Shown: positions 12,002 to 23,324, counted from the first letter of the stretch. The stretch: DNA of 64,000 bases from Schistocephalus solidus (GCA_017591395.1 WEDG01003468.1:1-64000), one strand, 5' to 3'. A program made the numbers and translations. The notes: generated by a model not told the origin, from the sequence alone.

Positions 12002-12283
12002 CTCATTTACGTTGATCCTCGCTTTGGCGCTAGTCTCCATAAAAAGACAATTCCAGGTTCGAGACAAATTCTGGCCCTGCTCCCTGCCCACAACCCGCTC
12101 CGCGTCCAGATCGCATTTGTTGCCCACCAACACCAGTGGAACCTCTTGAGCATCCTTCACGCGCAAGATCTGGTCGTGGAGGTCGGCGAGGTCATTGAAG
12201 GTGGACTGGGAGGTCACGGAGTAGCAGAGGACGAAACCCTGACCATTTTTCATGTAGAGGTCACGCATTGCCGTAAATTGCTC
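12002..12283 (-). CDS. RAP1: Rap1-type GTPase, second coding exon (residues 62-155)
   Basis: This exon continues the Rap1 frame exactly in phase: acceptor CTACAG ends at 12284 behind a strong pyrimidine tract (about 12290-12320), the first codons read [10 protein letters not shown], and the exon closes on ...INVNE followed by donor GTGAGT (12001-11996). It holds the rest of switch II, the Rap-typical YMKNGQG stretch, the base-recognition motif NKCDL and the ETSAK loop. It supplies 94 residues where vertebrate Rap1 has 95; one residue is missing between Trp and Asn-Cys in NLSRTWNC. The remaining part of the family pattern, roughly 29 residues with the last helix, a polybasic stretch and a C-terminal CaaX cysteine for prenylation, is not encoded here. 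The presence of a clean donor shows at least one more exon, at lower coordinates. No stop or frameshift is seen, so the gene looks functional. Confidence 0.95.
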
Positions 12284-12370
12284 CTGTAGGCATAGGATTA
12301 TAGAAAGTGGAGGGGGAGGGTTATCGAACGCCACGGTTTTTCAAATAGCAGCCCTGCACACACACACACA

Positions 12371-12632
12371 CGACAGTTCGACCGTCGTAGTCCGACGATG
12401 TCCACCGTATGCTCCATGGGAAAGTGGAGCAGGAACGGTGACTTGCGCGTGATTTAGTTTTAAAGTGATAGTAGACTTGCGCTGCAGCTACCGCACTCTC
12501 TCCTCCTCCCCCACCTGAGCCCGGTGTCAAGACAGAGTCATAAGAAGACCGGAGGCGGGAGAGGACGCAGGTGGTTGGCGCGGCCGGGTCCCCTAAGTCC
12601 GAGCCGCCCCTATGCGTGCCACCACACCTCCA
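12371..12632 (+). repeat. R-family repeat, partial copy
   Basis: Starts with gacagttcgaccgtcgtag directly after a (CA)n run at about 12356-12370 and covers only the 5' part of the family (ggtgacttgcgcg, the CT-rich block, the gacagagtc-like block). It is the first of three R pieces arranged head to tail, and begins only about 90 bp from the Rap1 exon 2 acceptor. Confidence 0.75.
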
Positions 12633-12745
12633 TGTTCGGCATTTGTTAGCGGGAGCGCAACTCGAATAACGCATGCCGTGCCCCTGATGTGGCCCCCGTG
12701 TTGGTCCAACGCATCTACCACGTGGCCCGTTTAGGTACTACACTA

Positions 12746-13540
12746 TAGTTCGATCGTCGTAGTCCAACGATGTCGACCATATGCTCCACGGAAGGGTGAT
12801 GCAGGGACGGTGACTTGCGCGCGATTTAATTTAAAGTGATAGTAGCCTTGCGCTGCATCTACCGCACTCTCTCTTCCTCCCCCACCTGAGCCCGGTGTCA
12901 TGACAGAGTCAAAAAGACCGGAGACGGGAGAAGGCGCGGGTGGCTGGCGCGGCCGGAGCCGCCCCTGGGCGAACCACTCAAACCTGGCTCGGATCCCACG
13001 GAGGGTGCCATAGCCAAATTAAGAAGGAGCCACACATTCTGATTCATTCCGCCGGTCAGCCACAAACACACATTAAGTTAACCGCGTGGTCCGCTAAATT
13101 ATCCCGTCAGTTGGCAACTTTCCAAGCTACGGCTTTAAAGCACCGCCGTGATAGTTTCAAGCGCGCTGATTGCTTATAGTGATGAACATGCACTGAGCTC
13201 GACCTCACTCTCGCCAACCCCCACAGTCAAACCGCTGTTCGTCGGTCAAGCCGTTCGATGCGGAAGTATGCAGCTGCTGATGACTCGTCTACGTACTACG
13301 TAATACGACCCGCTTCCGCCAAAACACAAGCACTAGGATTTCACACAACAGGGGGGTTGGAACAGCCACATCTCTACGCGTGTGAGATAGCCAGAGGTCA
13401 CGTTAAGAAGGAGCCATCGCAGCCTGACTCTCAGACCAGTCAGCCACTCCACACAACGTTACGACTAACTGCGAGGTCTGAGTGTAGTCAGTTGTCGCCC
13501 CTTCGGAGGGCGACAATAATACTACTAACACAACAAATAG
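12746..13540 (+). repeat. R-family repeat, most complete copy of the cluster
   Basis: Runs through the whole family order: 5' block, ggtgacttgcgcg, the CT-rich block, aattaagaaggagccac, cagttggcaactttccaag, the cctcactctcg block, and a second module ending near gtcagttgtcgcc. The repeat of the gtcagttg landmark at about 13097 and 13485 again gives an internal module of about 390 bp. Open frames in it (for example 12940-13179 and 13258-13545) are not conserved in other copies. Confidence 0.75.
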
Positions 13541-13697
13541 TCTGACTGCCGATTTCGATGAGGTCCAACCTGTGCTCCACAGGATGGTGGTGCAGGGACG
13601 GTGACTTGCGCATGGGTTAGTTTTAAGTGATAGTAGACTTCGGCTATAGTTACCGAACTCTTTCTCTCTCTTATCTCACCCGTCTGTGCCCGGTGTC
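13537..13697 (+). repeat. R-family repeat, third partial copy in tandem
   Basis: Begins at the very end of the previous copy (atagtctgactgccgatttc) and repeats the 5' block with ggacggtgacttgcgcatgg and the ggtgtcaagacag end block, then stops. The direct head-to-tail junction suggests tandem duplication or satellite-like growth. Confidence 0.7.
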
Positions 13698-14657
13698 AAG
13701 ACAGCTAGGTACCCATGCACGTACCCGCGATCGACAATCACGTCCGCAATTTGAATACCTGTGCTAGTTGCATGTGTTTTGGGGCTCTACGCCAGCTACG
13801 TGGCAGACGGACGGCATGAATCAGCGACCTCGACGGCACACACATACACACCCACAGGAACAGCAACCGCATACGGCTATCGGCACAAGCACCTACGAGG
13901 TCTGCGCGCATAAGTAATTAGGAGACAAGAGCATGTTTAATGGAATGAGACAGAGAGGCAGGTAAACTGAAAAATCAATCGCACCTAACAGAGCGGAAGC
14001 ATGACGAACATGCACATCCAATGTCGAAATTGGCAGGTTAGGGTGAGGTGGAGAACCCTGGCAAACGAAAAGGGTTACAGGAAAGCGTTAGGGACCACTC
14101 TCCAAGAGAATCAGAAGCGAACTGACCCTCGCACGCTGACAATAATGTTGAAATTCCAGTGTAAACCTACCACAACTAGACATAAATTCAACAGAAAAGA
14201 GAACACAATGGGCATGGGGGTCACCCTACCGGCTACCCTGTGTGTTTATCGAAGTCAGAACGGTTATCGGAGAGGGCTAGGTGAAAAAAGACATGCTACA
14301 GACCCCGACAGATTAGCAACCAGAACAAAAAGACTGGTTTATGGCAAAACGACATCTCTACAAAGTCAGCTGACAGCACTGTAACCGGGCGCTCCCACCG
14401 AAGTTTGACAAGACATAGGGTAGCACCCCTAATTAGGTCAACCTTCAGACTAAACTTGGTAAAATTATTCTGGATCAGCTTTGTTAAGTGCATAACTGAG
14501 CAAGTTTGTTGCTCTACGAAAGTAGATTAGTTATTGCATGAAATGTTAACCGAAATTCTGAAATTTGTTCTCGCTCTGAGCAAATACTTACGCAATAATG
14601 TATTGTAGAGTCTAATCTCAAGATACGTCAGTCACATCAGGATGTCAACCTTTGTAG

Positions 14658-15019
14658 GAGCTTCTTTTCGGCGGCCTGCAAAACCTGCACTCTGTAAAAA
14701 TTTCTACTAAGCAGAAGGCCTCTTTCGCACTGGCCTTCGATGTTCTTATAAACTCAAATATACTTTAAAGGAGGCATGCATTTTGAAACCCTGAATGCAA
14801 GTGCAACGGCAGTTCGGGTTCAAAAAAATTCAGCAGTTTAATTTTTTAACCGAATTTTTTACCCTTTACTGAAGTTTAATCTTTAAAGACGATGTAATTT
14901 GCTACAAAATGAGTACAAGAAAAAAATATTTCCTATAAAATAGGCATCGAAATTGCTCACGACCTAAGGTGGTCATTTTTTACAGAGTAGGGTTTTTGCA
15001 GGCCGCCAAGCGTAAGCTC
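14658..15019 (+). mobile_element. MITE-like element with terminal inverted repeats, copy M2
   Basis: Left end gagcttcttttcggcggcc... continues through cactctgtaaaaa (to about 14703). The right end, read on the other strand, is gagcttacgcttggcggcc... through tactctgtaaaaaa (from about 14973). The inverted repeats pair over roughly 45 bp with few mismatches. The interior of about 270 bp is AT-rich and has no coding potential. A diverged relative in the opposite orientation lies at 10850-11363. Target-site duplications could not be fixed by eye. The superfamily is unknown. Confidence 0.7.
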
Positions 15020-15479
15020 ATTCAAAAGCAGGCTCGAGACGTGACTAAATCGCCTTGCACGATATTTAATAGAGCAAACCCACCTGAGTAATCTTGTAGA
15101 AGAAAAGACGCATTTCAGGATTGCGTTTGACCTTATATGAGATGGTTCAACTGGTGTAGCACAGTTAACTGTCGCCAGTAATAGTCCTTGATAATACTGG
15201 AACAAATGAAACGATGCCTGAGAGGGCATTCCGTTCTAACAGCTTTAAATTACTCACTCATAAGTGCTACCGATGAAGAGGGAAGCTATCAATAGCCATT
15301 TCCAGACTATTTGCCGTCATCAGCTACATCCCGATTACCCAGCGTTTGTCGCTATGCGACAACCTGTGCGACTTTAGATCGGCGACTCCAAGGCAAATCA
15401 GAAATGCGCTCCCATGTGATTCCCAATACTTTCCAACGAGGTGTCCGTCCGTAACTCAAAGGCAGAGCGTTTGAGATAA

Positions 15480-15665
15480 ACATGTGGTAGGGATGGCTCG
15501 TGTGACCGCCTAAACAGGACACGGGAATAGGAACCGCCCACAATACACGTGGCTTTGCGCCAAATTCCAAGGAAGTTATGTTTAGGATTAAGGTGGGTGT
15601 AAGAGTTACTTTGGGGTTCGATTTAAGTCCGAGGTTAGGGTTATGATTGGGCTAAGGGTTACGTT
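15480..15665 (+). repeat. Dispersed repeat with telomere-like tail, copy T2
   Basis: Contains ctttgcgccaaattccaagg (about 15553) as in T1, then irregular units such as ggattaaggtggg, gaggttagggttatg and gctaagggttacg (15588-15665). It directly abuts the Penelope-like fragment, and similar G-rich units reappear on the far side of that fragment (about 16107-16175). Confidence 0.6.
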
Positions 15666-15667
15666 TT

Positions 15668-16102
15668 TTATCGTGTTACCGGCGCGAGTACTGGAGCGGT
15701 AAATTTATTAGTCTGAGCTTTCGACCGCGAACAGTTCATTCCACGGATGTTGGAGTTCAACGTGTGGAAGGTTATTGAACCGTACCACTGGGGTGGGGGA
15801 GGGAGTGGGGTACACCGTGACTGCGTGGGCGTGGCGCAGGTTAACACTGGGGTATTGAAGAAACTGATATCTGACACCCACGTCGCCAATAGTTCCCACC
15901 TAGGTTTGATGATGCCCCGCGCCAGTGACTCTGGCGGTGATGTGCGTACGTGCGTGGCGTACAGCAGGTGGGTTGCGACTTGAGACATTGGGTCGCCTCT
16001 ACGCGCTGCCCAGTTGTGCTGGATGCGTCGTCCTGTTTCGCCTGTATACCGGCAAAGACGGTTCGAGCAGGGAACTTGATAAAAAAACGCCCAATTGGTC
16101 AT
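15668..16102 (-). pseudogene. Penelope-like element fragment, GIY-YIG endonuclease end
   Basis: The minus-strand frame begins with FYQVPCSNRLCRYTGETGRR, the CxYxGETGR form of a GIY-YIG nuclease domain, then has RRGDPMSQVATH and ELLATWVSD, all landmarks of the C-terminal endonuclease of Penelope-like retroelements in flatworms. The segment between GETGRR and RRGDP is shorter than usual, so part of the domain core is deleted. After about 15900 the matching continues in another frame, which points to a frameshift. No reverse transcriptase part is present. It lies between two telomere-like tracts inside the Rap1 intron. Confidence 0.72.
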
Positions 16103-16106
16103 ACTT

Positions 16107-16180
16107 AGATGAAGTAGGGTTTAAGGTGACAGCTTATGATAGGGTGAGTGTTAGCGTTAAGACGCGGGTATATTTAGCCT
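16107..16180 (+). repeat. Telomere-like degenerate tract on the far side of the Penelope fragment
   Basis: Units such as gtagggtttaaggtgac, gatagggtgagtg and ttagcgttaag resemble the tail of repeat T. Too short and irregular to be certain. Confidence 0.4.
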
Positions 16181-16409
16181 TCTTGAAATTTACCGTAAGA
16201 CCACCTAGTTTAAGCGGGCGAGCGGTTCCTATTTCCAAGTCCTGTTTAGCAAGCATGCTTTATTACTAAGTGACTAGGATTTTACCTGAGGAGCCTGTAG
16301 GAGGCTGGGGACTTTTGACCGGCTACTGAGACAGAAACAGTCTCCCCCGTCTTTGTCGGTAACACCGCTTGCAAAATCAGAGTGCTCACCCCCCATGGTT
16401 GTTGGTCAT

Positions 16410-17180
16410 CCTCTTAAAAATCAGACACATCTCCAGTCTCTGAAGGATGGCCTAGACCATGTCTCAGCTTGGTCGTCAGATAATGGTCTTCAACTCAACC
16501 ATGAGAAATCTGTCCAGTGTACTTTTTACCTGCGAACCTCCCCTAGTTCTGTATTCTCAGCCGTCCTTCCCAACGAGGTATCCTCGTTGCGGTACCTTGG
16601 CGTTACTCTGACATCCCATTCTTTCTTTCTTTCTCCCTACTCGTAAACTTATATTTTATATCCGTCGTTTACGTTCCTATCACATACCGCAAGCCCCTAT
16701 CTGGCGATTTATATAGGCATGTATTCTTCCCCTCATCCTTTATCGTTCTCTCGTAATTTTTCCAGCTTTGCTTAAAAAGAATTTTTTGATTTTAAAACCT
16801 ATCCTCCGAATGATCTCTTCTGCTGCTGGTGTTTCTTATACTGTTTTAGTGGATTTGATAACAAAACCGCACTTCACAACAGTCAAACAATTGGCTGGGC
16901 GAATTCTTAATAATGTTACCCATCCCCTCCACTTTGAGCTGATTTCCGTGAAGTCTTCCCGCCCGATGCGCCGAGGCTTGCATCATATAGCTTGCCGTAC
17001 ATCGGTATATCAGCGCTCTGTTTTGCCATTTCTAATACGCTACCTTACGTGTGAAGAGACTGAAATACAGAAGTTGAGATTGGAATTGTCTCCCCCCACT
17101 AGATCGCTCTCTCTCTCTCTCATATATATCAAAGGGCGCCTCGCTTTCATTTCTAAAAAGTCCTTATTACCACAGTTGAC
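16410..17180 (+). pseudogene. Non-LTR retrotransposon reverse transcriptase, C-terminal fragment (LINE C)
   Basis: Two adjacent frames carry consecutive parts of a LINE RT thumb and downstream region: LDHVSAWSSDNGLQLN, then VSSLRYLGVTLTSH, and after a frameshift near 16640 a stretch including IRRLRS and APIWRF, an in-frame TAG, and MISSAAGVSYTVLVDLI further on. The order (WS..N.L.LN..K..., RYLGV, then a long helical tail) is typical of non-LTR elements. The catalytic palm with FADD is absent upstream, so this is a 5'-truncated copy, as is common for LINEs. At least one frameshift and one stop show it is dead. It lies in the Rap1 intron on the opposite strand. Confidence 0.8.
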
Positions 17181-17235
17181 CTTGTGTCATAGTTCAAGGG
17201 CGGAGGTACACACATTAGTTTCCGGTGCTCGTTAG

Positions 17236-19090
17236 TTAGTGAATGATTTCGTCTGTAATTCTACCTTCCAGGGAGCGAGGCAACGAAGAGCAAGAGGAGG
17301 GAGGATAAGGGGAAAATGATATCGGCACTCATCCTCCTTGCACACAAAGGTAAAGGCTTCGGGTTGTAACCGATGGCAACGAGCGAAGCCCAGTTGGATG
17401 GCTGGCAATGTTGGCCTTTTCGCAATCGTGACCTTTTCAGAGATAACAGGACAGCTGAAGATAGTGACGAGGTACTGATTGCGACTTTTCATACGTCGGA
17501 CCGCGAGACTGCTTGCCGTGGCGAGGGCCGATCAGTTAGCCGCTACTGATTGGCATGCCACACAGCCTGCCCACAGATTTTCCAGCAGGTAGGCAGGCCT
17601 GATTTTGCCGGAATTCATGTCTACTCAGCTTATATAAGGCCAATATTTACGGTCAGTCAGCCTGCCCAGCGTCGTTTCCAATCGATTGGAGTGCCACTGA
17701 CATGTTATGCGAAGGGAAGGAGGGCAGGACCAAAGAATGCTGCTGGTACAGATTTTGTTTTAATCAAAAGGTAATTCATACGTGCACAAGTCCCCATCCC
17801 CCCACAGTTCTGATTCTTAGCAGAAATGACGGCGTAGAGCCAGATTCTGGCAAAGATATTGTCACAGACGGCCACAGCTGTGGGGCCATGCCGACGCCAT
17901 TCCGATTTACGTGAAAATTCCGACCCTAGGGAGACTTAAACTGGCTGTCAGCGTCGGGTGGACGACCACGTGGGCGGCGAAATCTACCGCAGTTCTATCG
18001 CCCTGCAACCAGCACGCATCACTGGGCCCAGGTGTAAAATTCAGGGAGGAACTGCAAGATTAGAGGAGCATTCCTCCACCATCCCTGCACAGCAAAGTTT
18101 GTTTCGCGATCCAGGGCACAAACCAAAAGTCCCTTGGGGAGTGTGTTGGTTAAACGAGTTATAGAACGGTTAGTGGGAGGAAAAAGGGCATTTGATTGAT
18201 GTCCATGCATCCACATTCGCAGTTGTCAGCTATTTTTCCCTATGTAGTCGCCTCCTCCACGTCTACACTAACGTCGATAGACAAGGGCTGAATTCCTCTG
18301 GTTAAGGATGCGACCTTTTGGCCGCATCACCTGTCGCCGAGTCAGACGTGTGGCTGATTTCTATTTCAACTTTGGAGGAAGGATTATGCTGCCATCTGAG
18401 AGACGCTTTTCACATGCAGAATTTTCTACCGTGATGTTGGCTGATTCCTTCGCGGTATTCACCGTCCTTCCCAAAGACTACTCGTCGATACCAGTTCCTT
18501 CTAAAGAGCACTCGGGGCATTTTATGTCACCCATTTGGCAGCTGGCGTACAATAGTTATTTAGTTGTCACCCACTGATAAAGCGTGTTTCCTGGCTTAAT
18601 TTTGGTTGCAGCCGGCAATTATGCGTATATTTGAATATTTTCCGTATTTTCGCAACCACCGCGGCCGAAGCTGCCTGTCTACTTATATTTTCCCAAAATA
18701 GCTCTTTTACAGACCTCTGATCAATATGGAATTAACAAAAACACATGGGTGTCCCGGGAGGCAGTGGAGCTTGTGGTCTGAGGTTGTGATCACGCATCCA
18801 AACAAGGGAAAGAGACCCAAAGTTCAACTGATCGCTCAGTAAATCTGCCTGTATACTAACTGGCCGCGCGAACCTACTTGAGCTGCCTATAAGGCTTTAA
18901 AAGTCCTCGAAGGTATGATCAGACAGAGAGGAAGTCGCGGTTATCCGAAGATAGCGAACACCTAGGTCTCCGTGGTGAGTGCATCCGCTTGGCCCCTGCT
19001 TACCTCTGAGTGTGGCAAAAATGAGATAGCAACGGGTACATGTCCGGTTAGAAAAGGGCAATCCTCGTGATTGACGATTATCCGATGAAA
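17236..19090. other. No recognised gene
   Basis: Nothing recognised apart from short frames. A TATA-like tatataagg at about 17630 has no gene assigned to it. Confidence 0.4.
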
Positions 19091-19097
19091 GAAGTAA

Positions 19098-19460
19098 ATG
19101 ATATTAACTATCTTTTGGGCATTTCGATACCAGGGGATAGCATCATCCTACCCAGCCAGATCGATGTTGTGCAAAGCGTCTGAAGTCGTCTTCGGAGGCG
19201 TCCACCAATCTGTAGCTACATATAAAAACTTCAGAAAGATACCAGTATTGGATTTGGTTTGGTTTGACCTCTATAGCTATGAAGTATTAGCTACAAAAAA
19301 GGAATTTGCGCCGCAACTGGATAGTGTTGACAAACGCTGTTTGAGACAGATTTTGGCGATTAAGTACTCAGACTATTTCTTCAATGTATCAGCCCGAGCT
19401 CCGTGCGAAAACACCTGTTTGAAGACAGCACCGAGTTTGCAGGTCCTGACCTAGACACGA
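19098..19460 (+). pseudogene. LINE reverse-transcriptase tail fragment
   Basis: The 118-codon frame contains LDSVDKRCLRQILAIKYSDY followed by a short polar stretch with NVSARAPCENT. The pattern l..fd.rclR.il.i...d..sN...R is the conserved segment near the C-terminus of RTE-type and related LINE proteins (known family feature). No upstream RT palm is recognisable. The frame lacks the usual continuation, so I treat it as a decayed fragment. Confidence 0.6.
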
Positions 19461-20029
19461 AACCGCTGTTTCATTGGAAATATTGACGAGCCCGTTGGCA
19501 CGGAGCTTGACTCGACCCTATCCGTCAGCTCGTCTGCGAGGCCCATACAGGGGATGCAACCCTGACTGTTAGGTGTGTTGAGGATAATATACGAAGATGA
19601 AAGATACCAGCAAGTCCCAATTTCCAGATAATGACCTTTAGATGGTCATCTTTAATCAGCAATGCTGGTTGACTGGACATAGACGCCACTGAAAAAGCTC
19701 TTCTTTATCAACGAAGGGCACACGCGCCGTCTCTCCTCCCTCAACTCACATTACCAGCCTGGAGAGCTAGTACCACTTACATCCATAGCTAAACGACCAT
19801 GTGGGCTATAATGCCGAAACAGCGTCCGCCGGCAGCTGCAAAAAAAACCGACGTTTGGCCAGCACTGACAGCGGCTCTAAAGGCTGGAAAGTTTATCTAT
19901 CCTACTGTCACCGATAATTGCGCAGATTTCAATGAAATCCGGCTCGCGAAAGGCACTGTGGACAGCCGTAGATGAGAATGGATGCAAAAAAACGCGAGTG
20001 AAATATGCATGCACAAAGACGTCATGCCG

Positions 20030-20205
20030 ATATATATATATAAGAAAGAACCGACAAAGACAAGGGAGATCGGAATGGTCATTTCTGATTTATTAGCTGG
20101 CATCAGCCAGTCATACCCAATCCCAGGTGTGGAACACCTGGGATTCGAGCCCCAGACCTTTGGTCATTGAGTCGAATGATCTACCAATGAGCTACGGGCC
20201 CACCG
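20030..20205 (-). mobile_element. tRNA-derived SINE (copy S2)
   Basis: Read on the minus strand: a head with cccgtagctcattggtaga (A box region), the B box ggctcgaatcc (plus-strand 20140-20150), then the shared body (ctgatgccagctaataaatc, gaaatgaccattcc, cttgtctttgtcgg) and a (TA)n tail at about 20031-20042. The head still looks like a complete tRNA-like arm set. A functional tRNA is unlikely because the body and tail match the other SINE copies. Confidence 0.78.
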
Positions 20206-20699
20206 TTTTTTCTGTTGCGATCGGGAATATGATGATAGCGTGCGGCTCACCAATATGGTTAGGGAACATGTATGTCCCGCTCCAAGGCATATATATATGA
20301 AAAGAAAGCGCTCTTCGAGAAATCAAGTTACACTCGGAAATTTCAAGTTGGTAACACCAACCCGTCGTCAGACGAAATGAAGAGGAGAAAGTGAGGTAGT
20401 TGAACTAGATCAATTGGCTCGAGAGGACAGATAGCGACAAACAAGTGGTGGGAAGTAGGTAGACACATAATTGCGGTACGCCATGGGACGGCGATGTGAG
20501 ACTGGCTGGTTAGCAACGACTAACGAGTCAGAAAGGGCTATCGCCCTCAGCCTTTTCTCAGTCTAAATCCAAAATTGCTATGCATAATACCAGTTGCTAT
20601 GCGACTGCCAGTTAGAACTAGACTAGGGGTCAATAGTATGAGCATGCTATGTAACCTGACCGGTGAACGGGCTCCCAAGACAGTTTATATGTCGAGCGC

Positions 20700-20872
20700 A
20701 ACCAACCGGACAACGAGCCTAAGCATTAATGGCCTGAGCTCTGGCCTTCTAACTAACAGGTCACGGGCTAGAGCTTCAGGGTTGCAATATCTCATATTAG
20801 ATATGGCTGACTGATGACGGTTAATAAGCCAGAAATAGTCATTCCAGTACCATTGTCTTTGTCAGCGTTTTC
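20700..20872 (+). mobile_element. tRNA-derived SINE (copy S3)
   Basis: The body aataagccagaaatagtc...attgtctttgtcagc (20823-20866) is clear. The upstream head (about 20715-20790, ggccttctaactaacaggtc) is tRNA-like but its B box is degenerate. Confidence 0.65.
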
Positions 20873-20874
20873 AT

Positions 20875-23010
20875 TTTGCATACATTAGAAGTTGCTACGC
20901 GACTGTCTACGGAGCTATAGGTCGAACCCTAAGGCACAATGGGCAAGAAGGTCTCATAAAAAGATGGTTGTCCACCCTCTACTATATATAATTCTAGTCG
21001 ATAAGAAAGTTGATGAAACTCAATGTTCGAAAGGCAGATAAACATTCCAGGATACCCAGACGTTGTACGTTTTAGCTACTGGCCTAAAGCGCTCCGGAAC
21101 AAATCTTTTTTCTAATGCGGCGTATGTTTAGACGTCCGTTTACAAACGAAAGAGTTGACAATTTTGGGCGGAAATCGACATGTTGGTGGCCATACATACG
21201 TTATTAACTGTTCTAGACTGCTTTTAGACTAGCCGCAACCGGTATTTCCGTTGATCGGTTAATAAGCAGGACGATAGTAAACGCAAAACGCCAAACTAAA
21301 ATAGAACCAGGTCGTTGCTCGAGCATTCAGGGTTTGATGGACGGCAGGCTGGCTGGTTTATTGTGTTAAATAACCTCATTGCATTAAGTTTCATTTAGAC
21401 GCCTCGCCTCCCCCTCTCACTGCCCCACAAGAATGAGGAGGAAATGGAGAGAACGGGAGAAGACAACGACAGCATAAAAATGGAGATTTGAAGTTGGTGG
21501 AGGGTCAATCACAATGGGAGAACGTCCGAGGCTAGCGGGGACAGCGATGGGCGGATATCGAGAAGCGCGTACTCACAAGTATAACTAACAAAAAACACAT
21601 TCCATGGACGCTTTAAACGCAGTTAAAACCGACAACCCAAGGTTGCGCAACGGTTTTTCTACCCCTAGAACTGAGATAAAACATTGCTGGTTGAAAATGT
21701 GAAATTAAACATTGCACATCGAAAGAAAGCCTGTACAGTATCCCCGGCCATAACGGTAATCGTGCCTAAAGGCAGTTTCAGCCGGCCCTAGTAAGAAAAG
21801 AGAGTAAGGTAGATCAGGATAGGATCAAACACCTGTTGTTCTAACAATAAACATGCAGAAGCGCGGACAGAGCTTACCTATATACCCTCCCCTGTTATCC
21901 GGCAAAACGTGGGAACAGAAACCGCCCTTAATACAGCCGGTTTTGCGCTAAATTCAACATGAATTAAGGTGAGGGCTACGGGTAAGGACGCGAATTTGAA
22001 GTTGGAAGTGAGTTGTGGGCACAAGAGGACTTTCTTGAACATCTGAGCGGACTACTGCGTTAGTATAGTAAGTCTACATTTACTGGCGGTGTGACTTCGG
22101 CAGGACTATCCGTAAGCCAACCAGCTCCATAGGCAAGCTCCAAGTGATAAATTACGTCGTGTGCGTGTGTATTTCAGTGTGATCTTCGACAGCCTCTAAG
22201 TGTGCAACGTGGATAATGAGAATGCAAACTGCAGCATGACTCAGTTGGTGAGATTGGCGAGCTAGACGGCGAGGACGCCGGAAGAGGAGGTGGCGCGACG
22301 GCAACTATCCAATAGAGCAAAGTCATATATGAAACTAAGGAACAGGCGACCGGAAATCAGTGAAAATAAACTCCGGTCAGAATAAGATTACAATGAGTTC
22401 AGTGAGTTGGAATCGGGTGGCCTACGACAACAGCAGTGGTGGGTGAGCAGCCCACTTCCAGCGAAACAAGCAGGCAAATAGAGCAAATCTGGCTTAGACG
22501 CGAAGGCCAAAAATGGCCTAGGGGCGGCATCACATCCCCCTGAAACGTGATAAATAGCAGTCTCCTGCGCCAGCGAGGAGAGGACTTCAGACTGGCAGGA
22601 TTAACATAGCGAGGGGGGAGGGACAGGGGCAGGAAGGACGCGATCGGCAGCTACTTTGGCAGAGGAGACCAGCGTTGAGCGTTAGCACTAAGGGCATTGG
22701 GATGGCCCTGCATGCAGGTTCAAGCCAGTCAGTCAGGCTTTGAACGCCGGCGCGAGCGTTGAAAAGCCGCGGTTAGGAGACTCCGGCTGTCTTTACGAAA
22801 AAGCCTTCAATGGCAGTTAATTACGCAAACGATCAGGGTGGGGGAGGGAGTGACATTGGAAATGGAAAGGGAGAGGTGTGGGTGAGATAAAACGGTCGAT
22901 GAAAAAGCCCCCGAATCGCATAACTGGCATCGGATCAAATGAAAGCAAACTCTCAGCTGAGAACGCCCTGGTTCCGACAGGATTTGGCGGCGAGGTGACC
23001 AACTTCACGG
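20875..23010. other. No recognised gene; holds a diverged T repeat
   Basis: Apart from ttttgcgctaaattcaaca followed by aattaaggtgagggc at 21945-21985, a diverged copy of repeat T whose tail has lost most telomere-like units, no feature is recognised. Confidence 0.45.
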
Positions 23011-23019
23011 GCGCCCGTA

Positions 23020-23225
23020 GTCAGTTATACCAACGTAATCCAACGATGTCCACTGAATGCTCCACAGAAGGATGGTGGAGGGACGGTGATTTGTGCGCAA
23101 ATTAGTTTTAAGTGATAGTATACTTGCACTGCATCGACCGCACTCTCTCTTCCCTTACCCGCCTTGCCCGGTGTCAAGACATTGACAAGAGGAGCGGAGG
23201 CGTGGTCGGGCGCAGATGAATTATA
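23020..23225 (+). repeat. R-family repeat, 5' part only
   Basis: Matches the family from aatccaacgatgtccactg through ggacggtgatttgtgcgc and the CT block to ggtgtcaagac, then stops. More diverged than the cluster at 12.4-13.7 kb. Confidence 0.65.
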
Positions 23226-23324
23226 TAGCACGATAGTAAAAGCGGGTGGTGCGGCATGAGCCGGCACCACGCGTGACTATGAAGTACCTCATCCTAATGC
23301 TCTGTCATCAAATGTCCTGGATCG

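Noticed and set aside
12321..12674. 117-codon minus-strand frame just upstream of Rap1 exon 2
   Set aside because: Lies in the intron and in an R repeat; not conserved in other R copies and not needed for the Rap1 product.
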